Assembly (NCBI RefSeq): GCF_022898935.1
Contig: NZ_JALIRP010000002.1
Coordinates: 558,001 to 622,000 of the forward strand
DNA from: Paenibacillus mangrovi
GTDB taxonomy: Bacteria; Bacillota; Bacilli; Paenibacillales; Paenibacillaceae
Direction of reading: 5' to 3'
DNA length: 64,000 nucleotides
A model generated the notes under the pieces. It searched no databases. It was not told the DNA's origin and saw only the letters and a list, made by a program, of their open reading frames with translations. This document shows positions 54,854 through 63,469 of this stretch, piece by piece. Every line of letters begins with the position of its first letter. Position 1 is the first letter of the stretch. The position numbers and the translations under genes are program-made.

Positions 54854-56191
54854 TTATTTTTTCTGTTTCGTGGTTCCGATCACAATCGGAAATGTAATGA
54901 TAAATATCGTACCTTCACCAACTTCACTTTCGACCCCAATGGTACCGCGATGCGATTCGACAATCCATTTCGCAATCGATAACCCCAAACCTGCGTGACC
55001 GTGAGTACGGTTCCGTGCTTCATCAACCCTGCTAAAACGCTCGAATACTTCCTCCAATTTGTCAGCGGGAATCCCGATTCCCGTATCCTGAATCTGCAGC
55101 GTAAGTAATGTGCCTTTCACTGTAGCTCTCATCACAATTTTCCCGCCTGAAGACGTGTATTGAACCGCATTATCCAGAAGGATGACCAGTAGTTGCCTTA
55201 TTCGTTCTTGATCTGCTCGTACAATGGCTTCCGTTGCTGCCTGCATTTCAAGATCAATGTCTCTTTGCTGAGCAATAGGCTGAAAATTCCGATACACCCG
55301 CTCGAATTCCTCATCGAACGAAAATTCCTCATATGTCAGCCGAACTGCGGATGCATCAGCCCGCGCCAATGTCAGTAGATCTGCAACAAGCCGCGACATC
55401 CGTTGGACTTCCTCCTTCATATCTGCCATAACCTGTCTGCCAAAAGGGGAATTTCCTCCATCAGGCTCACTCTCCATCACTTCAAGCGAAGACTGTAGAA
55501 CCGTCAGCGGAGTACGCAATTCATGGGATGCATCTGCAGTAAACTTCTGCTGTTTAGCAAATGAGTGTATAATCGGCTTCATAGCTCGGCGCGACATCAC
55601 ATAGGCAAATGCAATAGATACGAGAAAGAATAGAACCGATATGATGATCATTGTATCTGTCATTTGTTCCAGTATTTTTCGCTGGTCGGTCATATCAATG
55701 CCTGCAATGATACTTCCCACGTAATTCCCATTCTCATAGATGGCTCTGCCTGCAAGCATCAGGTAAATATGTTTCTGTTCGACATGATAGACCCGATGTA
55801 AATTCTCTTGTTCCTGTGGAACCCAATCCCTTACATCCCGTGTTATCTCATGAGCTAAATTCGCATCTACCGCATCCGTTCGAACAATATTTCCTTGCTT
55901 GTTCAGCAGTATATAGAATGGCCGAAGCGGCAAATCTATGATTTTGTTCTCCTGATTAGCATCATCCCTCTCTTGAAAGTTCTGTTTGCCTTTATTCTGA
56001 TTTGGGCCACCAGTCAGTTCACTGGCATGTTCTTTCATTTCATGCGTTACGACGGTCTCCAGCTTCTCATTCAGATCCTTATAAATCATCGAAGACAACA
56101 CGAAATAACTCGTTATATTCATTAATAACAAGAACACAATCATTAATCCTGCATAAAAGAACGTTAGATTTCTACTCGTCCGAGCAAACAT
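54854..56191 (-). CDS. Sensor histidine kinase (OmpR-partner type)
   Basis: 445 residues. Two membrane helices (FFYAGLMIVFLLLMNITSYF and IISVLFFLVSIAFAYVMSRR) enclose a ~150-residue extracellular PAS/Cache-like sensor. The dimerisation domain carries the phosphoacceptor His in ADASHELRTPLTVLQ, and the ATP domain shows ILLDNAVQYTSSG, IQDTGIGIPADKL and GHAGLGLSIAKWI. Its start overlaps the response-regulator gene by 28 bases. The extracytoplasmic sensor plus redox neighbours suggest a signal from outside the membrane, for example redox or metal state. Confidence 0.95.
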   Translation of the reverse strand: MFARTSRNLTFFYAGLMIVFLLLMNITSYFVLSSMIYKDLNEKLETVVTHEMKEHASELTGGPNQNKGKQNFQERDDANQENKIIDLPLRPFYILLNKQGNIVRTDAVDANLAHEITRDVRDWVPQEQENLHRVYHVEQKHIYLMLAGRAIYENGNYVGSIIAGIDMTDQRKILEQMTDTMIIISVLFFLVSIAFAYVMSRRAMKPIIHSFAKQQKFTADASHELRTPLTVLQSSLEVMESEPDGGNSPFGRQVMADMKEEVQRMSRLVADLLTLARADASAVRLTYEEFSFDEEFERVYRNFQPIAQQRDIDLEMQAATEAIVRADQERIRQLLVILLDNAVQYTSSGGKIVMRATVKGTLLTLQIQDTGIGIPADKLEEVFERFSRVDEARNRTHGHAGLGLSIAKWIVESHRGTIGVESEVGEGTIFIITFPIVIGTTKQKK

Positions 56192-56865
56192 CCGGGTACC
56201 TCCAGTGTGTAGCCTGTTCCACGAACGTTATGGATCTGCAGATTCCCTTTGGAACCTTCAAGCTTCTTGCGCAGCTTCTTCACCAAGGCGTCGAGCGTAT
56301 TGCTGTTAACCTCTGAATCGTATCCCCAAATTCGATCAATCAATAATTGACGAGGCAGTACTCTTCCGTCATTCCTCATCAATAACTCGATTAATTGAAA
56401 CTCGCGGATCGTTAATGCAAGCTGTTCATCGAAGCATTCAAGCCTTCTCTCGTTTAATAGCAAGCGATATGGCGGAACCTCTATCCAATCATCCTGAATG
56501 GTCTGTGAAATACGCCGAGATAAAGATCGAATTCGAGCGAATAGCTCAGAGAACTCAAAAGGCTTTACAATATAATCATCTGCCCCTGCGTCCAAGCCGC
56601 TGATCCGATCATCCAAGGTATCTTTGGCTGTCAGCATGATGACACCTCCCGTATATCCTTCCGTTCGCAACTCTTTGCACAATGTTATACCGTCCTTGCG
56701 CGGCATCATCCAATCCAGGACCAATAGGTCATAACACGTACTATGAATATAATCCAGCGCTTCCACCCCATCCTGTACCCAATCTGTCGTGTGCCCTTCT
56801 TTATTCAGCATGTGTACAATAAGTGGTCCGAGACGCACGTCATCTTCTGCAAGCAATATTCGCAT
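56164..56865 (-). CDS. OmpR-family response regulator
   Basis: 233 residues. Receiver domain with ILLAEDDVRLG, phosphoacceptor Asp in LLVLDWMMPRKDG and Lys in YIVKPFEFSEL; C-terminal winged helix (ALTIREFQLIELLMRNDGRV, DRIWGYDSEVNSNTLDALVK). Pairs with the kinase whose gene overlaps it. It sits inside the operon rather than at its front, so it probably autoregulates the ApbE/ferric-reductase-like genes. Confidence 0.95.
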   Translation of the reverse strand: MRILLAEDDVRLGPLIVHMLNKEGHTTDWVQDGVEALDYIHSTCYDLLVLDWMMPRKDGITLCKELRTEGYTGGVIMLTAKDTLDDRISGLDAGADDYIVKPFEFSELFARIRSLSRRISQTIQDDWIEVPPYRLLLNERRLECFDEQLALTIREFQLIELLMRNDGRVLPRQLLIDRIWGYDSEVNSNTLDALVKKLRKKLEGSKGNLQIHNVRGTGYTLEVPGCLLGRVEI

Positions 56866-56900
56866 GTCATCTCTCCTTCATTTTGAAGCATGTCATCTAT

Positions 56901-57446
56901 TTAGGTTTGAAGGGTTTTCGGTCTCAGCCTCATGCGAAGAACAATAACGATGATGAATATCCCTCCTGTAATAGCATACATCATTCTCGCGGCAATAGAT
57001 GAAGAATCCGAACCTGCCAATATACCGTGCAGCAATGAGAGCAAGTAAGCAGGAAAGGGTAAATAATGCACGGTTCTCCATACTTTTTTTCCGATCCTTT
57101 TCAACAGATCCGAACTAATTTGTACAGCTAGCAGCATATATAGCGTGAGAATACCCAAACCTGTAGCGACACGCATATCATTTGTTAAGAAAGGAACCAA
57201 GATTTCGGCAACGTGAAAGGGTTTATACGAATCTATCGTCAATACGGTGCCATGTAGAATTCCGAACATTAAGCCAAACCAGCCTGTCCATTGATGTGTG
57301 GTTAATATCAATGCTCGTTTTCGAGGCACGATCCACTTACTGTGCGCAAATGTCCCCAGACATACCGAAACAAATAATAATAAATAAGAGCTTAATCCCG
57401 CTGCTTTAATAACGCCCCAAGTTGTCAAATATTCCATCATTACCAT
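56901..57446 (-). CDS. Ferric-reductase-like transmembrane protein
   Basis: 181 residues with about five to six hydrophobic helices and paired histidines (THQWTGWFG, GILHGTVL, VHYLPFPAYLLSLLHGILAG) arranged as in the heme-binding ferric reductase/MsrQ domain. No FAD or NAD domain is attached, so it would need a partner electron carrier. It starts 7 bases inside the end of apbE (translational coupling, GAGGAG upstream). Role inferred: passing electrons across the membrane to an outside flavin or metal. Confidence 0.85.
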   Translation of the reverse strand: MVMMEYLTTWGVIKAAGLSSYLLLFVSVCLGTFAHSKWIVPRKRALILTTHQWTGWFGLMFGILHGTVLTIDSYKPFHVAEILVPFLTNDMRVATGLGILTLYMLLAVQISSDLLKRIGKKVWRTVHYLPFPAYLLSLLHGILAGSDSSSIAARMMYAITGGIFIIVIVLRMRLRPKTLQT

Positions 57447-58396
57447 AGCAGCTCCTCTACAAAATCTCGTACCTCTCGATTCAGCTTAATTTCTCCGTTT
57501 CGTGTAACGAGAACATAACCATATCCCGGAAAATGACTAGCCATCCATCCATTCACTTCGTCGGCCGTAAGCATACATATGACCTTTGACGCCACCTCCG
57601 CACTTGCAACGGTAGGACCGAGCACGGTTGCTTGAACAATGTCAGAAGCGGCCGGCTTGAACGTCTGACCGTCAAGAATGTGATGCTGAACTCGTTCATG
57701 ATGCCTCCATCTTCGATACAGGACATTAGATGTTGCGATTCCCGCACGTTTAACCCAGAGCTGAATGATCTCCTGATCCTCCTCCGTCGGATGCTGAATG
57801 CCAACTTCCCAAGGAGTCTGCTCATTCCACAGCATCATATCACCGCCGGCATCAATCGCACCAGAAGAAGCATGCATCTGATCCTTTAGCAGATGATAGG
57901 TTCGATCCACCGCCCAGCCTTTTCCAATACCGCCTAGATCCACCTTAGCATCATAGTTTTTTACAACAGTATGATCATTCAGGTTCAATATCAACGCGTC
58001 AAAATCTGAAAAAACGGAATCGGCTGCGTCTGTCTCAACCGGAATACATTCGAATTCTCCGGTTACGGATTCAAGGAGCTCAAAAGAACGGTCATATCCC
58101 AATTCTTGTAATTTCGAGCCGATAAACGGATTAAATTTGAAATTTGTCGCGATAGCAAGCTCCCAAGCCTCAGCAAGCAGTTGAAACATACCCTTTGACA
58201 CAGGAAACTGAATTCCTACAGGGGACGCATTCCATCTCGACAATTCACTTTCCGGAATGAATCGTGAAGCCATCGACTCCACCTGGTAGAACTGAGCACG
58301 AACGAGATCTTCCCAATGCACATCATCATGTGAAATATCATCACTGACCTGTACCATAATCTCTGTATTCATTGCGCGAAAATTGATTTGCTTCAT
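57440..58396 (-). CDS. apbE: FAD:protein FMN transferase
   Basis: 318 residues. ApbE hallmarks are present: NFRAMNTEIMVQV start, DLGGIGKGWAVDRTYHLL (Mg-FAD pocket), AIDAGGDMMLWN, WEVGIQHP and GIATSN. The enzyme moves FMN from FAD onto a Thr/Ser of a target protein outside the membrane. A signal peptide is not evident, which is also seen in other Gram-positive members. The ATG shares one base with the stop of the upstream small gene. No protein with an FMN-binding target domain is encoded in this operon. Confidence 0.93.
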   Translation of the reverse strand: MKQINFRAMNTEIMVQVSDDISHDDVHWEDLVRAQFYQVESMASRFIPESELSRWNASPVGIQFPVSKGMFQLLAEAWELAIATNFKFNPFIGSKLQELGYDRSFELLESVTGEFECIPVETDAADSVFSDFDALILNLNDHTVVKNYDAKVDLGGIGKGWAVDRTYHLLKDQMHASSGAIDAGGDMMLWNEQTPWEVGIQHPTEEDQEIIQLWVKRAGIATSNVLYRRWRHHERVQHHILDGQTFKPAASDIVQATVLGPTVASAEVASKVICMLTADEVNGWMASHFPGYGYVLVTRNGEIKLNREVRDFVEELLW

Positions 58397-58761
58397 TAAG
58401 ATCTCCGAGTTCTTAAATGACTGCGGCGGGTTGTTGGCGAATAACTCCCGGATGGGATACTCAACTCACTCTGGTCCCCATTCAGCCCCGAGATTTTTCC
58501 GGACTGCTGATCACCAATCGAAGAGTCCTTCTGATTCGTATCCTGTTGTTCACCATTCGAAGAGTCCTTCTGATTCGTATCCTGTTGTACTTCGTTATTG
58601 GAGGGATCCACACCGTTTCCCACATTCATTGTCTGTTTATTTATCGATCCCATGGAATCGTATTGCGCTTGATCGCGGGTTACACCTTCCACATACAGCA
58701 AGCCTGTAAACAGAGCAATACTTGATAACCCAACGATCCATTTGGTCGTTTGACGTGCCAT
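58396..58761 (-). CDS. Small exported or membrane-anchored repeat protein, unknown function
   Basis: 121 residues. An N-terminal hydrophobic helix (WIVGLSSIALFTGLLYVEGV) is followed by a low-complexity, Gln/Asp/Ser/Asn-rich segment with a 13-residue unit repeated twice (QQDTNQKDSSNGE, QQDTNQKDSSIGD) and a basic tail. No known domain was recognised and no clear ApbE acceptor motif was seen. It is the first gene of the operon and its stop overlaps the apbE start. The basic C-terminal tail could be the product of an old frameshift that removed a folded domain. Confidence 0.7.
   Translation of the reverse strand: MARQTTKWIVGLSSIALFTGLLYVEGVTRDQAQYDSMGSINKQTMNVGNGVDPSNNEVQQDTNQKDSSNGEQQDTNQKDSSIGDQQSGKISGLNGDQSELSIPSGSYSPTTRRSHLRTRRS
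58511..58588. repeat. Tandem repeat, two 39-bp units
   Basis: The units at 58511-58549 and 58550-58588 differ by one base and keep the reading frame of the small exported protein (two 13-residue units). Length variation by slippage is plausible. Confidence 0.9.
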
Positions 58762-58952
58762 ATGACATCCAACCTTTCCTTATACATTCTCAGCTAGAAT
58801 GCTTGCAAAACGCATCTAGTCCATCGTCTTTCTGCAACCTAAAGTTCATAACTTCCTTGCTCATTATAGATGCCAATTCTGACGTTTACATGAGAAACAA
58901 AAACTTCTTAATACACCAAACGAGCAGGCTTCATGGCCTTTTTAAAAAGCAA

Positions 58953-58994
58953 CAAAAAAAGCGCACCTTCGCTTACGCGAAAGTCCGCTTTTGC
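58953..58994 (-). terminator. Terminator of the VOC-family gene
   Basis: AAAAGCGGACTTTCGC pairs with GCGAAGGTGCGCTTTT on the minus strand, followed by TTTTTTTGTT. It begins 8 bp after the gene's stop. Confidence 0.88.
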
Positions 58995-59001
58995 AGCTAT
59001 C

Positions 59002-59634
59002 TCATCTAAATTCCAAGATGCCATGACCTTTCACATTCAGAGATACCGGAAAAATCCCCGCATCCTTTTCGGCAAAAAACCAGCGCCGGTCCTTTTTTAC
59101 AACGATCAGTAGCCCATGCTCATCCCCAACCGGAACAAATTCTTCGCTGCCTTCTCTCCACTTGGAAAGGCCCTGACCGACCAGTTCTTCCACAAATGAC
59201 GGCACTTCATTTCTCACAATGCCGATTTCGCTCACACAGAGCAGGCTGCTAGCGCTAAAAGGCTCATCCGAAGCGTTATCCAGGTTATGCCTTGCGATTA
59301 GCTCCACGATATTGCCGGCCGGATCTTCAAAATAAACGGCGTGGGCATTCCATGACACAAAATCCGCCTCGTCTTCTCCCTCATGCTGGTTGAGTGTGAC
59401 TTTATCCGCTAGCCAGGCCTTGGCCTCCTTGAACTGGTTTTCGGGAATATTGAAGGCATAATGGTAGAAGGGCTGTCCCTCTTCCGTCTCCTCAAATGTC
59501 AGCCTAGTTTCTCCGATCCGCAGCGAGAAAAATCCGTCTCCCTCATCAATGACCGGTACCTGCAAAGTCTTCTCGTAAAAAAGCTTCAATGGGACAAGTT
59601 CTGCCGTCTTCAATTTAACGTCCATAAAGTGCAT
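59002..59634 (-). CDS. VOC-superfamily (glyoxalase/dioxygenase fold) protein
   Basis: 210 residues with two babbab VOC modules. VYFEDPAGNIVELIARHNL is the usual strand-and-metal-ligand segment of glyoxalase-like proteins (Glu in the VEL motif). The second half (GIVRNEVPSFVEELVGQGLS) repeats the fold in a degenerate form. GGGAGG precedes the ATG. Its function cannot be named from sequence; relatives include glyoxalases and antibiotic-binding proteins. It lies in tandem with the lactonase-family gene but with 63 bp between them. Confidence 0.85.
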   Translation of the reverse strand: MHFMDVKLKTAELVPLKLFYEKTLQVPVIDEGDGFFSLRIGETRLTFEETEEGQPFYHYAFNIPENQFKEAKAWLADKVTLNQHEGEDEADFVSWNAHAVYFEDPAGNIVELIARHNLDNASDEPFSASSLLCVSEIGIVRNEVPSFVEELVGQGLSKWREGSEEFVPVGDEHGLLIVVKKDRRWFFAEKDAGIFPVSLNVKGHGILEFR

Positions 59635-59697
59635 CTCTTTAACCTCCCTATCTATGCTTTTTGTAGAAGTGAAAATGCTGCGGCGGCCCTTTTTTTC

Positions 59698-60768
59698 TTA
59701 AAACCGGTCAGCCCATACGCATACAGGCTTCGAGATTTCAATCGATTTCCCCGTGTAGATCAGCTTACCGGTTTCCGAATCTCTCGTAAATACCACCAGA
59801 TTGTTGGTATCCCGGTTCACAACGAGCACATAACGTCCACCCGGTACGATGGAAAAATGCCGCGGATGCTTGCCTTCTGCCGATACATGCTGGATGGTTT
59901 CCAACTTGCCTGTTTGCTGATCCACCGCATACACAACAATGCTGTCATGGCCCCGATTCGAGCCGTACAAGAAACGACCGTCCTCCGAAATCGTAATTTC
60001 TGCGCAGCCGTTTTCCACTTGGGTATCTGCCGGCAGTGTCGAAACGGTTTCGATCTCCGTAAGAGACCCCTTATCGGCATCATAATGAAACGCTGTTACG
60101 GTCGATTGAAGTTCATTGATGACATAAGCAAACTTCCCGCTAGGATGGAATACGAGGTGACGCGGTCCGGCGCCTTCTTTGACTTTGGCTTCTCCTTGGA
60201 GGATAAGCTTCCCTTCCGACTCATCTATCCGGTATGTAAAAATGGTATCCAGGCCGAGATCGCATACGAACAAGAAACGTTGATCCGGACTATAGAAGGA
60301 GGAGTGCACATGTGATTTCTGCTCCTGCTGTTGTCCCTTATGCTCTTGAATGTCCAGCACCCTGCCGATCGTACCGTCTTCCTTCAGCTCAACGAGACTG
60401 ACGGATCCTTTATGATAGCTCGCCAGTGTCAGATAACGGTTATCGGCACTGCGCTGGATGTGGCAGGACGGACCGTTAAGTGCATTGGCGCGGCTGGTCT
60501 CTATAAGCTTGCCTTCATCCGGCAGGATCCGATAGGATACGGCGTCGCTGCGTTTGGTTCCGTCCTCTGCAACCGTCTCGCTGATAGCGTACAAGCGGCA
60601 CTGCGGCGTATCCACATTGAGGAAAGTTGGATTTTTAAGTCCAGATATCTGATTCAGGCGAGTAAGCTCTCCACTCTGTTCATCCAATTCATATACATAC
60701 ACGCCGTTCGAGGATTCTTCGGCATACGAACCCACGAATACGAGCATTCGCTGGTTTTCTACTGTCAT
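59698..60768 (-). CDS. Lactonase-family seven-bladed beta-propeller protein
   Basis: 356 residues of the cycloisomerase-2/6-phosphogluconolactonase (YbhE/Pgl) family. Repeated blades are visible: VFVGSYAEESSNGVYVYELD, GPSCHIQRSADNRYLTLASY, GAGPRHLVFHPSGKFAYVIN, GKHPRHFSIVPGGRYVLVVN. PRHL/PRHF and YVINE motifs are typical. It may hydrolyse 6-phosphogluconolactone or another sugar lactone in the cytoplasm. The gluconate-dehydrogenase-like genes 1 kb away may make lactones, but they are on a separate transcript. Confidence 0.88.
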   Translation of the reverse strand: MTVENQRMLVFVGSYAEESSNGVYVYELDEQSGELTRLNQISGLKNPTFLNVDTPQCRLYAISETVAEDGTKRSDAVSYRILPDEGKLIETSRANALNGPSCHIQRSADNRYLTLASYHKGSVSLVELKEDGTIGRVLDIQEHKGQQQEQKSHVHSSFYSPDQRFLFVCDLGLDTIFTYRIDESEGKLILQGEAKVKEGAGPRHLVFHPSGKFAYVINELQSTVTAFHYDADKGSLTEIETVSTLPADTQVENGCAEITISEDGRFLYGSNRGHDSIVVYAVDQQTGKLETIQHVSAEGKHPRHFSIVPGGRYVLVVNRDTNNLVVFTRDSETGKLIYTGKSIEISKPVCVWADRF

Positions 60769-60935
60769 ATGGTTATCGCCTCTTCACTATATTTTTTACG
60801 TTTCATTGTATCATTCTCTGCATACTTCCCGCAAAAGAAATGGAAGATTGTATTTCTCCCGCTCCTGCTATAGTATTGGTAGATACCTCTTTAAATCATC
60901 ACTCTACGGATTCTATCAGTAAGGAGTTTTAACAT

Positions 60936-61583
60936 ATGGATTTTGTGGCTATCGATTTTGAAACGGCGAACGCGAACCGCTCTAGCGCTTGCTCTTTAGG
61001 GCTTGTCGAGGTCCAGAACGGTGCTGTCGTATCGGAGCAATCCTGGCTCATCGATCCCGGTCAGCCCTTTGATTACAGGAATGTACAGATTCATGGCATA
61101 ACCGAGTCGATGGTACGGGGAATGCCCGCTTTTCACGAGCTTTGGCCTACCCTGGAGCCGCTGCTGGAAGGAAAGCATGTCGTGGCACATAACGCCTCAT
61201 TCGATATGAGCGTGCTTCGCTATTGTCTCGATCGTGCTTCCATCGATTATCCGAACTTTCAATATTACTGCACGTATTTGCTCAGCAAAAAAATGCTAAA
61301 CTGGATGCCATTGCATAAACTGAATGTACTCGCAGATTGGTACGGCATATCGCTTCAGCACCATGATGCGCTTGATGACGCCAGAGCCTGTGCACATGTA
61401 TTTCTGAATCTGATCCGTCAAGAAGAGCATAGCTCGGCTGAACAGTTGTCCTTGGCTTTAGGCTGCAAAATCGGAACGATGTATCCAGGTGGTTATAAAC
61501 CGTTCTCGGCCCCAGCGAAGAAAAAAGCGAAGCCTGCCAAATCGCGGCTGCTGCCGGGAGCAAAGAATTTCATTAGCGGATGA
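60936..61583 (+). CDS. DEDDh 3'-5' exonuclease (DnaQ/PolC epsilon type)
   Basis: 215 residues. All five DEDDh residues are in place: Asp7 and Glu9 (AIDFETAN), Asp90 (AHNASFDMSVL), His143 and Asp148 (HHDALDDARAC). The C-terminal ~45 residues are a basic Ala/Lys/Pro-rich tail (APAKKKAKPAKSRL) that could bind nucleic acid. ATG with AAGGAG upstream. It trims DNA or RNA 3' ends; a polymerase proofreading partner is not encoded here. Confidence 0.93.
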   Translation: MDFVAIDFETANANRSSACSLGLVEVQNGAVVSEQSWLIDPGQPFDYRNVQIHGITESMVRGMPAFHELWPTLEPLLEGKHVVAHNASFDMSVLRYCLDRASIDYPNFQYYCTYLLSKKMLNWMPLHKLNVLADWYGISLQHHDALDDARACAHVFLNLIRQEEHSSAEQLSLALGCKIGTMYPGGYKPFSAPAKKKAKPAKSRLLPGAKNFISG

Positions 61584-61621
61584 CCCGTCAAGAAACAGCG
61601 CAATAATAGATTTTTACACAC

Positions 61622-61721
61622 AAAAAGACCGCAGAAGCAGCTTTTGAACTGTAACCCTCAAGATGGACACTTTTTCCAATGTGCCGTCACAGTTCAATTT
61701 CTCTCTTTCGCGGTCTTTTTT
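61622..61721. terminator. Long nested-hairpin bidirectional terminator
   Basis: Outer arms AAAAAGACCGC and GCGGTCTTTTTT, inner arms TTGAACTGT (61644-61652) and ACAGTTCAA (61689-61697), with ~36 bases in the loop. It lies between the convergent exonuclease and GMC genes. The nested, unusually long form may reflect a small palindromic insertion inside an older terminator. Confidence 0.75.
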
Positions 61722-61729
61722 GTATTTTT

Positions 61730-63445
61730 CTAAACGAGACTTCCGGGCTTCTTATGGTATTTCAAAATCCCTTCGGCAGCCCGGTAGGCCAGTGCGCCTA
61801 CTGTGCCGGTAGGGTTATAACCGCTGTTGTGCGGGAAAGCCGAAGCCCCGATGACAAACAGATTTTCGGCGTCCCACATTTGCAGATAGTTGTTCACCGC
61901 CGATGTATCGGGACTGTCACCCATGATGACGCCGCCCGTGTTATGGGTTGATTGATACGTCGTGATTTCATAAGGAGCCAGTTCCGTATTGGCAACGACT
62001 TTATCCGCGCCCATCTGTTTCAGAATTTCACCGCATTTTGCTCCCATGTATTTCACCAGCTCCCGGTCCTGATCCTCAAAGTCAAACGTAATACGCATAA
62101 GCGGGTCGCCGAATTCATCTTTATAGTTTGGATCAAGATCAAGGTAATGGTGTTGGAACGGCATGCAGGATCCTTGGGCTCCCACATTCAGATGGCGGTT
62201 CGCATATTTAACCGAGGCAGCCTTGTAGTCCTTGCCCCAAGTCGGCGTACCCGGCGGAACCGTGTTGTTCTGGATCGGACGGGCTCCGGTCTGACTGTAA
62301 GAGATGTTTGCCCCGTGGATAAATTTCAAATCCTTGTGATCAAAGTTGTCTCCATTAAAGTCATCGATGCACATGCCAAGTGAGCCCGCTCCGGCAAAGA
62401 TGTTGAACTCCTTGTCCTCGTAGAACCCGATACCTGCTCCTTTGAGCACCTGGTAGGCGTAGTTCTTTCCGATCACACCCGTTCCCGTTTTGGGATCATA
62501 CGGTTTGCCGATGTCGGACATTAACAATAAGCGCACATTATTAAAGACGTAACTTGTCATCACTACGATATCCGCAGGCTGTTCGTATTCTTCACCTGTT
62601 GTGGTGTCGATGTACATTACGCCGGTGGCTTTGCCGCCTTTATGTAGGATCCGCCTCACGTTCGAGTGCGTGCGAAGCTCGAATTTACCCGTGTTTATGG
62701 CTACCGGAATCACCGTAACGACCGGATCTGCCTTAGCGCCGTATTCGCAGCCGAATCGTTCGCAGTAACCGCAGTATTGGCAGGCGGCCCGTGCGATCCC
62801 GTCCGGGTTCGTGTACTGCTCAGACAGATTTGCGGATGGCATGTGATACGGATGATAGCTCAGCCCTTTGCAGGATTCGGAGAATAATTTCATGCCCGGC
62901 GTTATTTTCATCGGTGGCGTCGGATATTTTTCCGAGCGTTTGCCGCCCAGCGGATTCTCCTCACCGGAAATCCCTGCTGTCTTCTCGAATTTGTTGAAAT
63001 ACGGCTCGAGCTGATCATATGTAATGCCCCAGTCCTGAATGACCATGCCGTCCGGAATTTTGCTTTTTCCATATCGCTCAACTGTTTTGGATTTAATCTC
63101 AAAATCATACGGCAGGAATCGGAAGGTTTGTCCATTCCAGTGGACACCCGAACCCCCAAGTCCGTCACCTAGCAAAAATGAACCGTATGAACGCATAGGC
63201 AGTGCCTTGATTTTTTCGTTGCCGCGGAACGTGATCGTTTCTTTAGATAAATCCTGGAACATTTCATATCGCAGCGCATAACGCAGTTCATCGTGAACCA
63301 TGTAGTAGTCTTCTGTTTTGCGCTCTTTGCCGCGTTCCAGGCCAACGACAGACAAGCCGTTTTTGGTCAGCTCCGACGCGATAATACCGCCGCCCCAGCC
63401 GACACCGACAATGACGACATCTGTTTTAGGCAGTTTGGTTGCCAT
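61730..63445 (-). CDS. GMC-family oxidoreductase, gluconate 2-dehydrogenase large-subunit-like
   Basis: About 571 residues. The FAD-binding Rossmann motif is GVGWGGGIIASEL near the N-terminus. HWNGQTFRF, CQYCGYCERFGCEYGAKADP (four cysteines) and the C-terminal active-site block QSTHNTGGVIMGDSPDTSAV are characteristic of the gluconate 2-dehydrogenase flavoprotein subunit group. The ATG at 63445 has GAGGTG upstream; a GTG nine bases earlier is weaker. It oxidises a sugar or sugar acid, passing electrons to a quinone or cytochrome. It directly follows its small-subunit gene. Confidence 0.92.
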   Translation of the reverse strand: MATKLPKTDVVIVGVGWGGGIIASELTKNGLSVVGLERGKERKTEDYYMVHDELRYALRYEMFQDLSKETITFRGNEKIKALPMRSYGSFLLGDGLGGSGVHWNGQTFRFLPYDFEIKSKTVERYGKSKIPDGMVIQDWGITYDQLEPYFNKFEKTAGISGEENPLGGKRSEKYPTPPMKITPGMKLFSESCKGLSYHPYHMPSANLSEQYTNPDGIARAACQYCGYCERFGCEYGAKADPVVTVIPVAINTGKFELRTHSNVRRILHKGGKATGVMYIDTTTGEEYEQPADIVVMTSYVFNNVRLLLMSDIGKPYDPKTGTGVIGKNYAYQVLKGAGIGFYEDKEFNIFAGAGSLGMCIDDFNGDNFDHKDLKFIHGANISYSQTGARPIQNNTVPPGTPTWGKDYKAASVKYANRHLNVGAQGSCMPFQHHYLDLDPNYKDEFGDPLMRITFDFEDQDRELVKYMGAKCGEILKQMGADKVVANTELAPYEITTYQSTHNTGGVIMGDSPDTSAVNNYLQMWDAENLFVIGASAFPHNSGYNPTGTVGALAYRAAEGILKYHKKPGSLV

Positions 63446-63469
63446 TGATATCACCTCTGTTTTTTTGTA

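Noticed and set aside
59461-60315. Open frame of 284 codons on the plus strand
   Set aside because: Antisense across the VOC and lactonase genes, both strongly supported.
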